NCBI GenBank assembly: GCA_964450715.1
Contig: CAYVFC010000089.1
Coordinates: 1-33,917, forward strand
Direction: 5' to 3'
Source of the DNA: CAYVFC01 sp964450715
GTDB lineage: Bacteria; Myxococcota_A; Polyangia; Polyangiales; JAFGIB01
DNA length: 33,917 nt
Shown here piece by piece: positions 1 to 7,872 of the stretch (the first letter of the stretch is position 1; every line of letters begins with the position of its first letter). Under the pieces are notes generated by a model. The model made no database searches. It worked only from the letters and a program-made list of their open reading frames with translations, and was not told the DNA's origin. The position numbers and the translations under genes are program-made.

Positions 1-31
1 CGGGGCCGTCGCGCTCCGAAATCTGATCGAG

Positions 32-1510
32 TTATTTTGTCACGGACCCTAACCCGGCGTTCTGCAGGAACGCGTGGCGGTCGGCCATGGCCCGGATGGT
101 GGCGCAGGCGTCCTCGATGGTGCGGAAGACCGTCATGCGCTTGTCCATCTTCGCCGTTTCCCCCTGCCGGGGCGGGCGGCGCCGGAGGTTGGACACCGAG
201 TAGATGGGCACGCCGAAGCGGTGCATGGCGTCGAAGAGCAGACGGGGGAGCGCGCCCATCATCTTGAACATGTGGTTGCGGCGTTCGCGGACCCGTTCGC
301 GGCTCTCATTGACGTAGATCGGGGAGGGGTCGAGATCCTGCTGCTGCATGATAAAGAGCACCATCAAGGCATCGATCTCGCCACAGGTCAGGAGGATCTC
401 GATGGCGTGCAGGACGGCCTCGTAGTTGAGCCCGGCCACCAGGTCCACAGGATTTCCGGCCACCCACCAGGGCGGCATGTGCTTGCCGATGGCCTCCAGG
501 GTCTTCTGCGACAGGGTCGCCACCTGCAGCCCCGCCTCGCTGCAGCCGTCCGCTGCCAGTACCCCCAGCCCCCCTCCGCCGGTCAGGATGCCGACCCGGC
601 GGCCGCGCGGCAGCGGCCGGTTGAGGAAGGAGCTGGCCAGAATACCGGCCTCGGAGATGGTATGGGCGCAGGCGATGCCGAGCTGGCGGCAAGCCGATTC
701 GAAGATCCGTTCGCTTACCGCCATGGCTCCGGTGTGGGAACGCGCCGCTGCTACCCCCGAGCCGGTGCGGCCGCCCTTGAGGATGACCAGCGGCTTGCGC
801 AGCGAGGCCTGGCGCGCGCTATCGAGAAAGGTGTGCTCGCCGTTTACACCTTCCATGTAGCTCAGGATGACCTCGGTATCCGGATCGTCCGCGAGATAGC
901 GAAAGTAATCCTCCGTCTTCAGGTCGGCCTCGTTTCCGCTCGATACCCCCTTGGAGACGCCGAATCCGTAGTTCACCACCTCGCTGACCAGTAATCCCTG
1001 GATATTGCCGCTCTGCGAGATCACCGCCACCCGGCCGTCGGGCGGGAAGTAGGGCGGCATCCAGGGGAAGAGCTTGTTCTTCGGGCAGCAGATCCCCTGG
1101 CCGTTGGGCCCGGCCAGCAACATGCCGCCCGCCCGAGCCCGGCGCACCAGTTCCATCTCCCGCTGTGCGTTGTCCCCGCCCAGCTCCTTGAACCCGGCGC
1201 TGATGGCCACCGCCGCCTTCACCCCCTCGGCCGCGCAGTCTTCTACCGCCGCCTCCATGCCTGCCGTGGGCACGGCCAGCACGGCCAGGTCCACCTCGCC
1301 CGGGATATCCCGCACCGAGGGATAGGCTTTGTATCCGAACACGCTCTCCCGTCCGGGGTTCACCGGATAGATCTGACCCTCGTAACCCCCCGCCAGCATG
1401 TTCTCGAAGATCAGGTTGCCCCACTTGTTCGGGCTTTCGGTGGCCCCGACGAAGGCCACCGAGCGGGGAAAGAACATCCGGTCCAGGTTCTCGAGGTTGC
1501 GTTGCACCAT
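32..1510 (-). CDS. Acyl-CoA synthetase (NDP-forming) alpha-type, CoA-binding protein
   Basis: This looks like the alpha part of an ADP-forming acyl-CoA synthetase, which interconverts acyl-CoA and acid plus NTP through a phosphohistidine. It has an N-terminal CoA-binding Rossmann domain (FFPRSVAFVGAT), a succinyl-CoA-ligase-like flavodoxin domain with SHTGAMA, and a third domain with GILTGGGGLGV and GNPVDL. The putative phospho-His is about residue 259 from the chosen start. The beta (ATP-grasp) part is absent and not encoded nearby, so it may need a partner or be regulatory. The ATG at 1510 is preceded by AAGGAG. A TTG at 1549 would add 13 residues, but its codons are poor in G/C at the third position and it lies inside the perfect palindrome at 1537-1587. 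The TAA stop is at 32-34. Family assignment is confident; the substrate is unknown. Confidence 0.85.
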   Translation of the reverse strand: MVQRNLENLDRMFFPRSVAFVGATESPNKWGNLIFENMLAGGYEGQIYPVNPGRESVFGYKAYPSVRDIPGEVDLAVLAVPTAGMEAAVEDCAAEGVKAAVAISAGFKELGGDNAQREMELVRRARAGGMLLAGPNGQGICCPKNKLFPWMPPYFPPDGRVAVISQSGNIQGLLVSEVVNYGFGVSKGVSSGNEADLKTEDYFRYLADDPDTEVILSYMEGVNGEHTFLDSARQASLRKPLVILKGGRTGSGVAAARSHTGAMAVSERIFESACRQLGIACAHTISEAGILASSFLNRPLPRGRRVGILTGGGGLGVLAADGCSEAGLQVATLSQKTLEAIGKHMPPWWVAGNPVDLVAGLNYEAVLHAIEILLTCGEIDALMVLFIMQQQDLDPSPIYVNESRERVRERRNHMFKMMGALPRLLFDAMHRFGVPIYSVSNLRRRPPRQGETAKMDKRMTVFRTIEDACATIRAMADRHAFLQNAGLGSVTK

Positions 1511-1536
1511 CGACTCCTTGTTGATGCCAAGAAGTT

Positions 1537-1587
1537 GTTTCAGCCCCAACTCTCTCCTCGTATCGAGGAGAGAGTTGGGGCTGAAAC
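1537..1587. repeat. Perfect 24-bp inverted repeat, 3-nt loop
   Basis: Arms 1537-1560 and 1564-1587 are exact reverse complements separated by TAT. On the minus strand the palindrome lies just upstream of the acyl-CoA synthetase ATG (1510). It contains both a purine-rich Shine-Dalgarno-like run (GAGGAGAGAG) and the alternative TTG start at 1549. No T-tract follows, so it is not a standard terminator. It could be an operator, a translational lock, or a fold-back artefact. Confidence 0.9.
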
Positions 1588-1866
1588 CATTTCCGACCTC
1601 GGTTTCGCTTTTGATTCACGGCCCGACACGATTCGCCATCGCGGTACACTGCGGCTCGACTCGCCGGAACGCGAGATTCAACGAGCCAAACTCCGCGGTT
1701 CGTATCGTTTTCGTTACGTCCGCGCTTGCACCCGACAAGATACCACAATACTAAGGAGGCACCGCAAAATAAACGATCCGGTTGCGGCCGCGTGGGCGGG
1801 CGCCCTCGCGGCTTTCGTCCTCGGAAAAATCCTCGTTTTGAACCGGCGCCAGGGGAGAGTGAGGGG
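1588..1866. other. Intergenic region between divergent genes
   Basis: This stretch lies between the palindrome and queG and should hold the divergent promoters. No gene-like ORF with a good start was found. An AAGGAGG sequence near 1754 has no start codon at a suitable distance. A possible -35 TTGCAC near 1726 lacks a good -10 box. The last bases (GGGGAGAGTGAGGGG) provide the queG ribosome binding site. Confidence 0.5.
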
Positions 1867-2988
1867 ATGCAGGACGCACTCAGGCAAGAGATAGAGCAGC
1901 GCGCGCGCGCCATGGGATTCGTTCGGATGGGCGTGGCCGAGGTGCGGCCGCTGGTCGACGACGCGGAGCGGTTGCGGCGCTGGCTGGACCTTGGATTCAA
2001 CGGATCCATGCAATACATGGAGGAGACCTTCGAGGTCAGGCGCGACCCCGGACACGAGAAGATGCTGAGAAGCGCGCACAGCGTGGTGGTACTGGCGATG
2101 CCCTACGGGCGGACGCAGCCGCTGCTCGGGCCCTGGCCGGGAAGGTTGGCTTCGTTCGCGCGGGGGCGCGACTACCACAATATCCTGTACAAGCGCGGCA
2201 GGCGCCTGGTCCGCTTTCTAAAACAGAAGGGGTATGCGGCGCGTTGCACGGTGGACACCATGCCCACCATGGAAAGGGCCTGGGCGCGACTGGCCGGGGT
2301 GGGATTCATCGGCAAGAATTGCTGTCTAATCGTGCCCGGGATAGGCTCGCGGGTCTTCCTGGCGCTGCTGGTGACCAGCGCCCGACTGCCGCCCGACCGG
2401 CCGTTGGCGACGGGGTGCGGACGCTGCACCCTCTGCCTGCAGCGTTGTCCGACCGGCGCGTTGGTGGAAGAGAGGCTGCTCGACGCACGGCGCTGTGTCT
2501 CCTATTTGACCGGCGTACACCAGGGCCCGATCGACCAGCCATTGATGCACGGCATCGGCGACTGGATCTACGGGTGCGACGACTGCCAGGATTCCTGCCC
2601 CTATAACCAGGGGAATTGGGAGAAGCGCTTCCGCTACCGGATCGAGGGCGACGAGGAGGTGGCAGCGGAAGGCGTCGAGGGCGACGAGGAGGACGAGGAG
2701 GAGAGCGGCGATCCCTTTCTGCTGCACGAGCGCTGGCGAGGGATGGACGCTGCGGAGCTGCTGCGGATGGACGAGGAGCGCTTCGCCGCCTTTGGCGAGG
2801 GATTGCCCGTGCGCAAGATAGGACGCGAGGGGCTGGCGCGCAACGCGGCCATCGCCCTGGGCAACGCGGGTCGACGCGGGCAGCTGGAGGCGCTCCGGCG
2901 GGCGGCGCGCGACGATCCGTCCGAGGTGGTGCGCGAAGCGGCCGCCTGGGCGGTCGAGCACGTTGAGCGGCGCGAGGGATGGATCTAG
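1867..2988 (+). CDS. queG: Epoxyqueuosine reductase QueG
   Basis: QueG reduces epoxyqueuosine to queuosine at tRNA position 34, using cobalamin and two 4Fe-4S clusters. Both ferredoxin-like cysteine sets are present: C184-x2-C187-x2-C190-x3-C194-P and C237-x2-C240-x3-C244-P, with the family CVSYLTG segment between them. The active-site region VDTMPTMERAWARLAG and GFIGKN is also recognisable. A very acidic stretch (about residues 260-285) precedes the C-terminal HEAT-like repeats (ARNAAIALGN), making the protein 373 aa. The ATG at 1867 follows a GAGGGG ribosome binding site; an in-frame extension to 1726 starts with non-family sequence and was rejected. The gene ends 2 nt before the convergent nucleotidyltransferase gene. 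Confidence 0.95.
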   Translation: MQDALRQEIEQRARAMGFVRMGVAEVRPLVDDAERLRRWLDLGFNGSMQYMEETFEVRRDPGHEKMLRSAHSVVVLAMPYGRTQPLLGPWPGRLASFARGRDYHNILYKRGRRLVRFLKQKGYAARCTVDTMPTMERAWARLAGVGFIGKNCCLIVPGIGSRVFLALLVTSARLPPDRPLATGCGRCTLCLQRCPTGALVEERLLDARRCVSYLTGVHQGPIDQPLMHGIGDWIYGCDDCQDSCPYNQGNWEKRFRYRIEGDEEVAAEGVEGDEEDEEESGDPFLLHERWRGMDAAELLRMDEERFAAFGEGLPVRKIGREGLARNAAIALGNAGRRGQLEALRRAARDDPSEVVREAAAWAVEHVERREGWI

Positions 2989-2990
2989 GG

Positions 2991-3560
2991 TTAGCGGGGA
3001 AACCGCGCGCGGCAGCGTTCGAAGAGCGGTAACAGGTCGCTCTGTCCCAGGGCCCGCTCGAGCAGGCCGAGCAAGTTGCGTACCCTCCCGTCGTCGAAGC
3101 CTGCTCCCTGGGCGCCAAGGATTGCGGTTACGTCGTCGATATCCTTGGGTCGCGCCGACAGTACCTTCATGACCACGATATCTTCGGCGCTGGCTATCGG
3201 GATTTTTACATCCTCTATCACGATTTCCGTGCTTCCCTCGAAGAAGAGCTCTTCGATTCCAGGACCGGAGAGGACGACGTCCACCGGGATGCCGGTGGGA
3301 TCGTGCAACATCGGCATGACACGGGTCTGTTCGATGAAGCTTTCGTCGTTAACGCGTAGCGCGAATCCCTCGAGTCTCAGGGCGTCGACCAGATCGCGGC
3401 GCGGTCGATCCGCGATATCGACGGTGATGTCCACGTCTTCGGTAAACCGAACCGCACCGTGCAGTATCGCCGCCTGGGCGCCGAATACGTACCATCTCAA
3501 CTGTAATCGGGCGAAGGCGCGTTTGAGTGCGGCATAGATCTCAATGTCCGCGGAGGGCAT
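2991..3560 (-). CDS. AbiEii/MNT-like nucleotidyltransferase
   Basis: This 189-aa protein has the minimal nucleotidyltransferase fold. The motif FGAQAAILHG, the acidic pair in TEDVDI (D42, D44), a third acid in IPVDVV (D94) and the downstream RPKDIDD are all typical of AbiEii-type toxins and related MNT proteins. Such enzymes transfer nucleotides to protein or RNA targets, often as toxins, but some are housekeeping or antitoxin-like. The ATG at 3560 overlaps the end of the upstream small gene by 20 nt, so the two are translationally linked. The catalytic residues look intact. The fold is well supported; a toxin role is inferred from the arrangement only. Confidence 0.8.
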   Translation of the reverse strand: MPSADIEIYAALKRAFARLQLRWYVFGAQAAILHGAVRFTEDVDITVDIADRPRRDLVDALRLEGFALRVNDESFIEQTRVMPMLHDPTGIPVDVVLSGPGIEELFFEGSTEIVIEDVKIPIASAEDIVVMKVLSARPKDIDDVTAILGAQGAGFDDGRVRNLLGLLERALGQSDLLPLFERCRARFPR

Positions 3561-3810
3561 CGCTTGCCTGGTCTAGCTTTCGCTTCAACGCCACGTGGGC
3601 GGCTATATCGGCGGTTCGTCGTTCCTCCGTCACGCTCCCAGGATGGAGCGTCCGCCAGCGCTGAACGAGCCGCAACGCCGCCAGTCGGGCGGCCGCAGGC
3701 CCCCCGTCGGCGAAGCGATCGGCAAAAAAACGTAGCTTCTCCCTTTCGACTAGGTCCCAGCGACGGTGGGCATAAGCGCGAAGATCCTCAGGCTTCGGAG
3801 CAGGTGCCAT
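3541..3810 (-). CDS. Small helical protein paired with the nucleotidyltransferase
   Basis: An 89-aa charged protein beginning MAPAPKPEDLRAYAHRRW, predicted to be mostly helical (WDLVEREKLRFFADRF, ARLAALRLVQRWRTLHP). No HTH or other DNA-binding motif is clear. Its stop codon lies 20 nt inside the nucleotidyltransferase gene, the coupling expected of an antitoxin or accessory partner translated first. The ATG at 3810 was chosen over an in-frame upstream start (3885) because the extra residues are not protein-like. The family was not recognised, and the antitoxin role is a guess from context. Confidence 0.65.
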   Translation of the reverse strand: MAPAPKPEDLRAYAHRRWDLVEREKLRFFADRFADGGPAAARLAALRLVQRWRTLHPGSVTEERRTADIAAHVALKRKLDQASDALRGH

Positions 3811-3865
3811 AACCGAAAGGCTACTACCGGGTCGGACGCAGGGCAACTCGGCGGAGCAGTTCGCG

Positions 3866-4867
3866 TTACCGGTCTCTCGCCCCACCCTCGCTTTTGAAAC
3901 AGCGCGAGGCGCCGTCGGGCAGGGGATAGAGCTCCGGGGCTTGCCGCTTGCATCGATCGAACACCTCCGGGCAGCGGGTATGGAAACGGCAGCCGGGCGG
4001 CGGGTTGGAGGGGGAGGGGACGTCGCCCAGCACCCGGGCGCGAAGCGCGCGGGCCGACGGATCGGCCGAGGGAATGGAGTCGAGCAGGCCCCGGGTGTAG
4101 GGGTGGGCCGGGGCGGAGAAGATACGCTCTGTATCGCCCTGCTCCACGATTTGACCCAGATACATGACCGCCACCCGGTCGGCCAGGTAGCGGACCACCG
4201 ACAGGTCGTGGGTGATGAACAGGTAGGCGAGCTGGAAATCCTTTTGCAGGTCGCCGAGCAGGTTGAGCATCTGGGCCTGGATGGAGACGTCCAAGGCAGA
4301 GACCGCCTCGTCGCAGACGATGAGCCGGGGCTCGACCGCCAGCGCCCGCGCTACGCCGATGCGCTGGCGCTGACCTCCGGAGAACTCGTGCGGGTAGCGC
4401 ATCATCTGGCGCGGGTCGAGCTGTACCCGTTCCAGCAGGGCGGCTACCCGCTCGGTGCACTCGCCCGCGTTTCGGGCCATGCCGAAGGAGATCACGCCCT
4501 CGGCCACGATGTCGCGCACGCGCATGCGCGGGTCGAGCGAGGTCATGGGATCCTGGAATATCATCTGTATACGGCGGCGTACGGCGCGAAGCTCTTCCGG
4601 TGCCAGGGCGAGCAGGTCCCGGCCCTCGAAGAAGACCCGCCCGCCGCTGGGCTCGACCAGCCGCAGCACCGAGCGGCCCAGCGTGGTCTTGCCGCAACCC
4701 GATTCGCCCACCAACGCTAGGGTACGGCCGGCCTCGACCTGTAGGTCCACCCCGTCGACCGCACGGACGTGACCCACGGTGCGCCGGAAGACCCCTTTCT
4801 GGATGGGGAACCAGGTCCGGAGCTGCTGCACGCGCAACAGCGGCTGTCCGTTCTCGGGGCTGCTCAC
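3866..4867 (-). CDS. Oligopeptide/dipeptide ABC transporter ATP-binding protein (OppF/DppF type)
   Basis: One of two ATPases energising the peptide importer of this operon. Walker A (GESGCGKTT), Q-loop (FQDPMTSLDP), signature (FSGGQRQRIG), a Walker B with the catalytic Glu (IVCDEAVSALD) and the switch His (ITHD) are all present. The C-terminal Opp/Dpp extension carries HPYTRGLL and the cysteine cluster PPGCRFHTRCPEVFDRC. The GTG at 4867 overlaps the TGA of the previous gene (GTGA, 4864-4867) and follows AAAGGAGAG, so it is preferred to a GTG at 4897. It is the last gene of the operon, about 333 aa. Confidence 0.93.
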   Translation of the reverse strand: MSSPENGQPLLRVQQLRTWFPIQKGVFRRTVGHVRAVDGVDLQVEAGRTLALVGESGCGKTTLGRSVLRLVEPSGGRVFFEGRDLLALAPEELRAVRRRIQMIFQDPMTSLDPRMRVRDIVAEGVISFGMARNAGECTERVAALLERVQLDPRQMMRYPHEFSGGQRQRIGVARALAVEPRLIVCDEAVSALDVSIQAQMLNLLGDLQKDFQLAYLFITHDLSVVRYLADRVAVMYLGQIVEQGDTERIFSAPAHPYTRGLLDSIPSADPSARALRARVLGDVPSPSNPPPGCRFHTRCPEVFDRCKRQAPELYPLPDGASRCFKSEGGARDR

Positions 4868-5844
4868 GATCCTCTCTCCTTTGCCACCGCGTGGCACCAG
4901 ACCGTGTGCGCTTCCGACACGGTCGAGGCGGCCGGGACCTGCCCGCTACAAGGTTCAAATGCCAGCGGGCAACGCGTGCTGAAGCGGCAGCCCGGTGGCC
5001 ATTCGTCCGGGGAGGGAACCACTCCCGGGATCTCGTGAAGTCGGGTGCCGCGCGCGGCCAGCCCGGGCATGGAGCCGAGCAGCCCCCGGGTGTAGGGGTG
5101 GGCGGCGGCGCCCAGTACCTGCTCGCGGGTGCCCTGCTCCACGATTTTGCCCGCGTACATGACCGCTACCCGGTGTCCGAGCTCGTTGACCACGCCCAGG
5201 TCGTGGGTGATGAGCAGCACCGCCATGCCCGGGCCCTCGCGCAACTCCGAGAGCAGCTCGAGGATCTGCGCCTGAATGGTCACGTCCAGCGCGGTGGTGG
5301 GCTCGTCGGCTATGAGCAGCTTGGGTCGTGTGGCCAGTGCCATGGCGATCATCACCCGCTGCCGGATACCGCCCGAGAGCTGGTGGGGGTAGGCACAGAG
5401 CCTGGCCTCGGGATCGGGGATGCCCACCCGGCGGAACAGCTCCAGGGTACGGGCGCGCGCCTCGGAACGGCTCACCTTTTCGTGCAGGCGGATGGCCTCG
5501 ATGACCTGTTCCCCGGCCTGGAACACCGGATTCAGGCTGGTCATGGGCTCCTGGAAGATCATGGAGATCTCGGCACCGCGGATCTTGCGCATCTCCGGCA
5601 CCGAGAGCGCCATGACGTCTCGGCCGAGGAGCCGGACGGCCCCTTTCTCGATGCGGCCGGGGCGGGGTACCAGGCGCAGGATGGACATGGCCGTCATCGA
5701 CTTGCCGCAGCCCGACTCGCCCACCAGCGCCACCACCTCTCCCCGCAGGACTTCGAGCGAGAGGTCGTCCACCACCGGCGCGCGGCCGTTTTCCCCCGGG
5801 AAGGTGGTGGTCAGGCCGTCGATCTGCAAGAGCGGGGCGTTCAC
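4864..5844 (-). CDS. Oligopeptide/dipeptide ABC transporter ATP-binding protein (OppD/DppD type)
   Basis: The second ATPase of the peptide importer, about 326 aa. It has Walker A GESGCGKS (residues 42-49), Q-loop FQEPMTSLNP, signature LSGGIRQR, Walker B LLIADEPTTALD, switch ITHD, and the C-terminal Opp/Dpp extension with HPYTRGLL and PPGCRFSTRCPLAFEPC. The GTG at 5844 overlaps the stop of the permease gene (GTGA, 5841-5844) and is preceded by AAGGAGAA. A longer in-frame reading to 5955 runs inside the permease gene and adds low-complexity Arg-rich sequence, so it is rejected. It pairs with the OppF-type ATPase just downstream. Confidence 0.93.
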   Translation of the reverse strand: MNAPLLQIDGLTTTFPGENGRAPVVDDLSLEVLRGEVVALVGESGCGKSMTAMSILRLVPRPGRIEKGAVRLLGRDVMALSVPEMRKIRGAEISMIFQEPMTSLNPVFQAGEQVIEAIRLHEKVSRSEARARTLELFRRVGIPDPEARLCAYPHQLSGGIRQRVMIAMALATRPKLLIADEPTTALDVTIQAQILELLSELREGPGMAVLLITHDLGVVNELGHRVAVMYAGKIVEQGTREQVLGAAAHPYTRGLLGSMPGLAARGTRLHEIPGVVPSPDEWPPGCRFSTRCPLAFEPCSGQVPAASTVSEAHTVWCHAVAKERGS

Positions 5845-6866
5845 AGGTTCTCCTTCAGGGTACGCGGGTCGAGGATGTCGCGGATGGCGTCGCCGATGAA
5901 GTTCAGCGCCAGCAACAGCCCGAACATGGCCCCGCCCGCGGTAGCGATGTTCCACCAGATGATGGGATCACGCGATAGCTCGTCCTTGGCCTGGGCGATC
6001 ATCTCCCCCCAGCTGCCATCGACCCCGATGCCCAGCCAGGAGAGCACGGCCTCGGAGAGCACCAGCCCGGAGAACATGAGCACGAAGGTGATGACCACCA
6101 GGTGGGCCAGGTTGGGCAGGACGTGGCGGAAGACGATGCGGATCTCCGACACCCCCAGCGCGCGCGCCGCCTGCACGTACTCGAGCTCCCGGAGCTTCAT
6201 GGTTTCACCGCGCGCCAGGCGGCAAAAGCCGACCCAGCTGGTGACCCCCAGGGCGATGCAGACCGAGAGCGTGGAACGGCCCAGCGCCATGATCAGGGCG
6301 ATCAGCAGCAAGATGCTCGGCATGGAGTAAAGGGTGCTCATGATGAAAAAAACCACGTCGTCGATGCGCTTGCCGTAGTAACCGGCCGCCACCCCGAAGA
6401 GCAAGGCCAGGGGGATGGCGATCAGGCTGGTCAGCCCGCCGATGAGCAGCGCCACCCGTGCGCCCTTGAGCCCCATGTGCAGCACGTCTCGGCCCAGGAT
6501 GTCCGTGCCCAGCGGATGGCCGGCGGGGTGGCGCAGGGGGCTGTTGTCGTAGAATTCGTTATTGGCCAGGGGCGCGGAGTAGCTCTTCTCGTTGCGGTCG
6601 ACGAAAAGCCTGTCGATCACGCTGAGCGGTTTGTGAGCTGCTACCACGTCCGCGCCCGTCTCCGCTCCGCCGATCCAGGCCACCGAGTCGAGCAAAGCTA
6701 CGGCCAGGTAGAGCAGCAGGACCAGGATGGAGCCCGGGCGCCTGCGCCAGAGCTCGCGCGCGGCCTGCTGCCAAAGGTCGCTTCGCCAGAGCGACCGAGC
6801 CGTCAGGAATACGGATAGCGCGATCAACCATACGACGATGTTGGAGATGATGTGCGGCTCGAACAC
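5841..6866 (-). CDS. Peptide ABC transporter permease (OppC/DppC/YejE type)
   Basis: Inner-membrane permease of the peptide importer. The family hallmark HPLGTDILGRDV is at residues 117-128, and the EAA loop that docks the ATPase is at YVQAARALGVSEIRIVFRHVLPN. The first 115 residues are longer than usual: one hydrophobic segment at about 8-24, a second at 47-66, then a polar stretch with KPLSVIDRLF before the hallmark. Typical OppC proteins have one N-terminal helix. A similar extended region with KPL is known in YejE of the microcin C/peptide transporter, so the subfamily may be closer to Yej; this is weak. A GTG start at 6866 lies 9 nt after the preceding gene, with GAGG upstream. Confidence 0.9.
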   Translation of the reverse strand: MFEPHIISNIVVWLIALSVFLTARSLWRSDLWQQAARELWRRRPGSILVLLLYLAVALLDSVAWIGGAETGADVVAAHKPLSVIDRLFVDRNEKSYSAPLANNEFYDNSPLRHPAGHPLGTDILGRDVLHMGLKGARVALLIGGLTSLIAIPLALLFGVAAGYYGKRIDDVVFFIMSTLYSMPSILLLIALIMALGRSTLSVCIALGVTSWVGFCRLARGETMKLRELEYVQAARALGVSEIRIVFRHVLPNLAHLVVITFVLMFSGLVLSEAVLSWLGIGVDGSWGEMIAQAKDELSRDPIIWWNIATAGGAMFGLLLALNFIGDAIRDILDPRTLKENL

Positions 6867-6875
6867 GATTTACCC

Positions 6876-7841
6876 TCACTCCAACCTGACCCGGGGGTCG
6901 AAGAGGGTGTAGCTGATGTCGGTCAGGATCTGCCCGCCGATGAAGAAAAGCGAGCCGACGTAGACCATGGTACGCAGGGTGGAGAAGTCGTTGCCGAAGA
7001 TGGCGTCTACGGTGATGGAGCCCAGCCCGGGGATGCCGAAGGCCGCCTCCAGCAGCAGCGACCCCATGAAGAGGAAGGGGATGGCGAGCACCACGTTGGT
7101 CAGGATGGGGATCATGGCGTTGCGCAGCACGTGGCGGATCATGATGCGTCCCTCGCCGCACCCCTTGGCTCGCGCGGTACGCACGTAGTCGCGGTAGATC
7201 TCCTCGACGAACACGGTGCGGTAAAAGCGGGTGTTGCCGCCCAGCGAGCTCAGCGCTCCCACCAACACCGGCAGCGCCAGAAAGCGCAGGACGACGTCCG
7301 GCGACGGATCGAAGCCGGAGATGGGGAACCACCTGAGCAGCTTGCCCAGCAGGTACTGCCCGCCGATGATGTAAAGAAGGATGGAGATGCTCATGCCTAG
7401 CACGCAGATCAGCACGCCGGCCCGGTCGATATAGGTCTCGCGGAAGAAGGCCACCAGCAGCGACAGCGCGATGGAGGTCAACAGCCCCACCGCAAACAGC
7501 GGCACGGTCAAGGCCAGGCTGGGGCCCACACCCTCGGCTATGCGCTCGATGATGGGGACGTCGTCCGCATCGCTGCGTCCGAAATCGAACAGCAGCATGC
7601 GACGGAAGTGCTCGACCAACATGTTGTCCAGCGGCTTGTCCGGGCTGGGCCACAGCTGCTTGTCGTAGCCGTGGTGGCTTTTCCACTGCGCGATGACCTC
7701 GGGCATGGCCTTGTCGCCCAGCGCCTTGCGAGCGATGTCCTCCGGATCGGTGACGGTGAAGAAGAGCAGGAAGAGGAAGAAGAGCACCCCGAGCACGGTG
7801 AGCGCTCCGTAGGCCAGGCGACGCACGATGTAGGCGAACAT
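6876..7841 (-). CDS. Peptide ABC transporter permease (OppB/DppB type)
   Basis: A 321-aa inner-membrane permease, the partner of the OppC-like protein. It begins with the family start MFAYIVRRL followed by a long hydrophobic helix (ALTVLGVLFFLFLLFF). Near the end are the EAA loop (YVRTARAKGCGEGRIMIRHV) and the conserved FGIPGLG segment. The ATG at 7841 is followed closely by the 9-nt spacer to the next permease. The periplasmic loop (about 30-105) contains FDFGRSDADD, related to the FGxS motif of OppB. The order SBP-B-C-D-F is the standard Opp/Dpp order. Confidence 0.92.
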   Translation of the reverse strand: MFAYIVRRLAYGALTVLGVLFFLFLLFFTVTDPEDIARKALGDKAMPEVIAQWKSHHGYDKQLWPSPDKPLDNMLVEHFRRMLLFDFGRSDADDVPIIERIAEGVGPSLALTVPLFAVGLLTSIALSLLVAFFRETYIDRAGVLICVLGMSISILLYIIGGQYLLGKLLRWFPISGFDPSPDVVLRFLALPVLVGALSSLGGNTRFYRTVFVEEIYRDYVRTARAKGCGEGRIMIRHVLRNAMIPILTNVVLAIPFLFMGSLLLEAAFGIPGLGSITVDAIFGNDFSTLRTMVYVGSLFFIGGQILTDISYTLFDPRVRLE

Positions 7842-7872
7842 CAGGCTCTCCCTTTGCTGCTCACCGCGCCCA

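Noticed and set aside
4600..6330. 576-aa open frame on the plus strand
   Set aside because: It runs antisense through both transporter ATPase genes, whose motifs are intact; its residues are a high-GC shadow.
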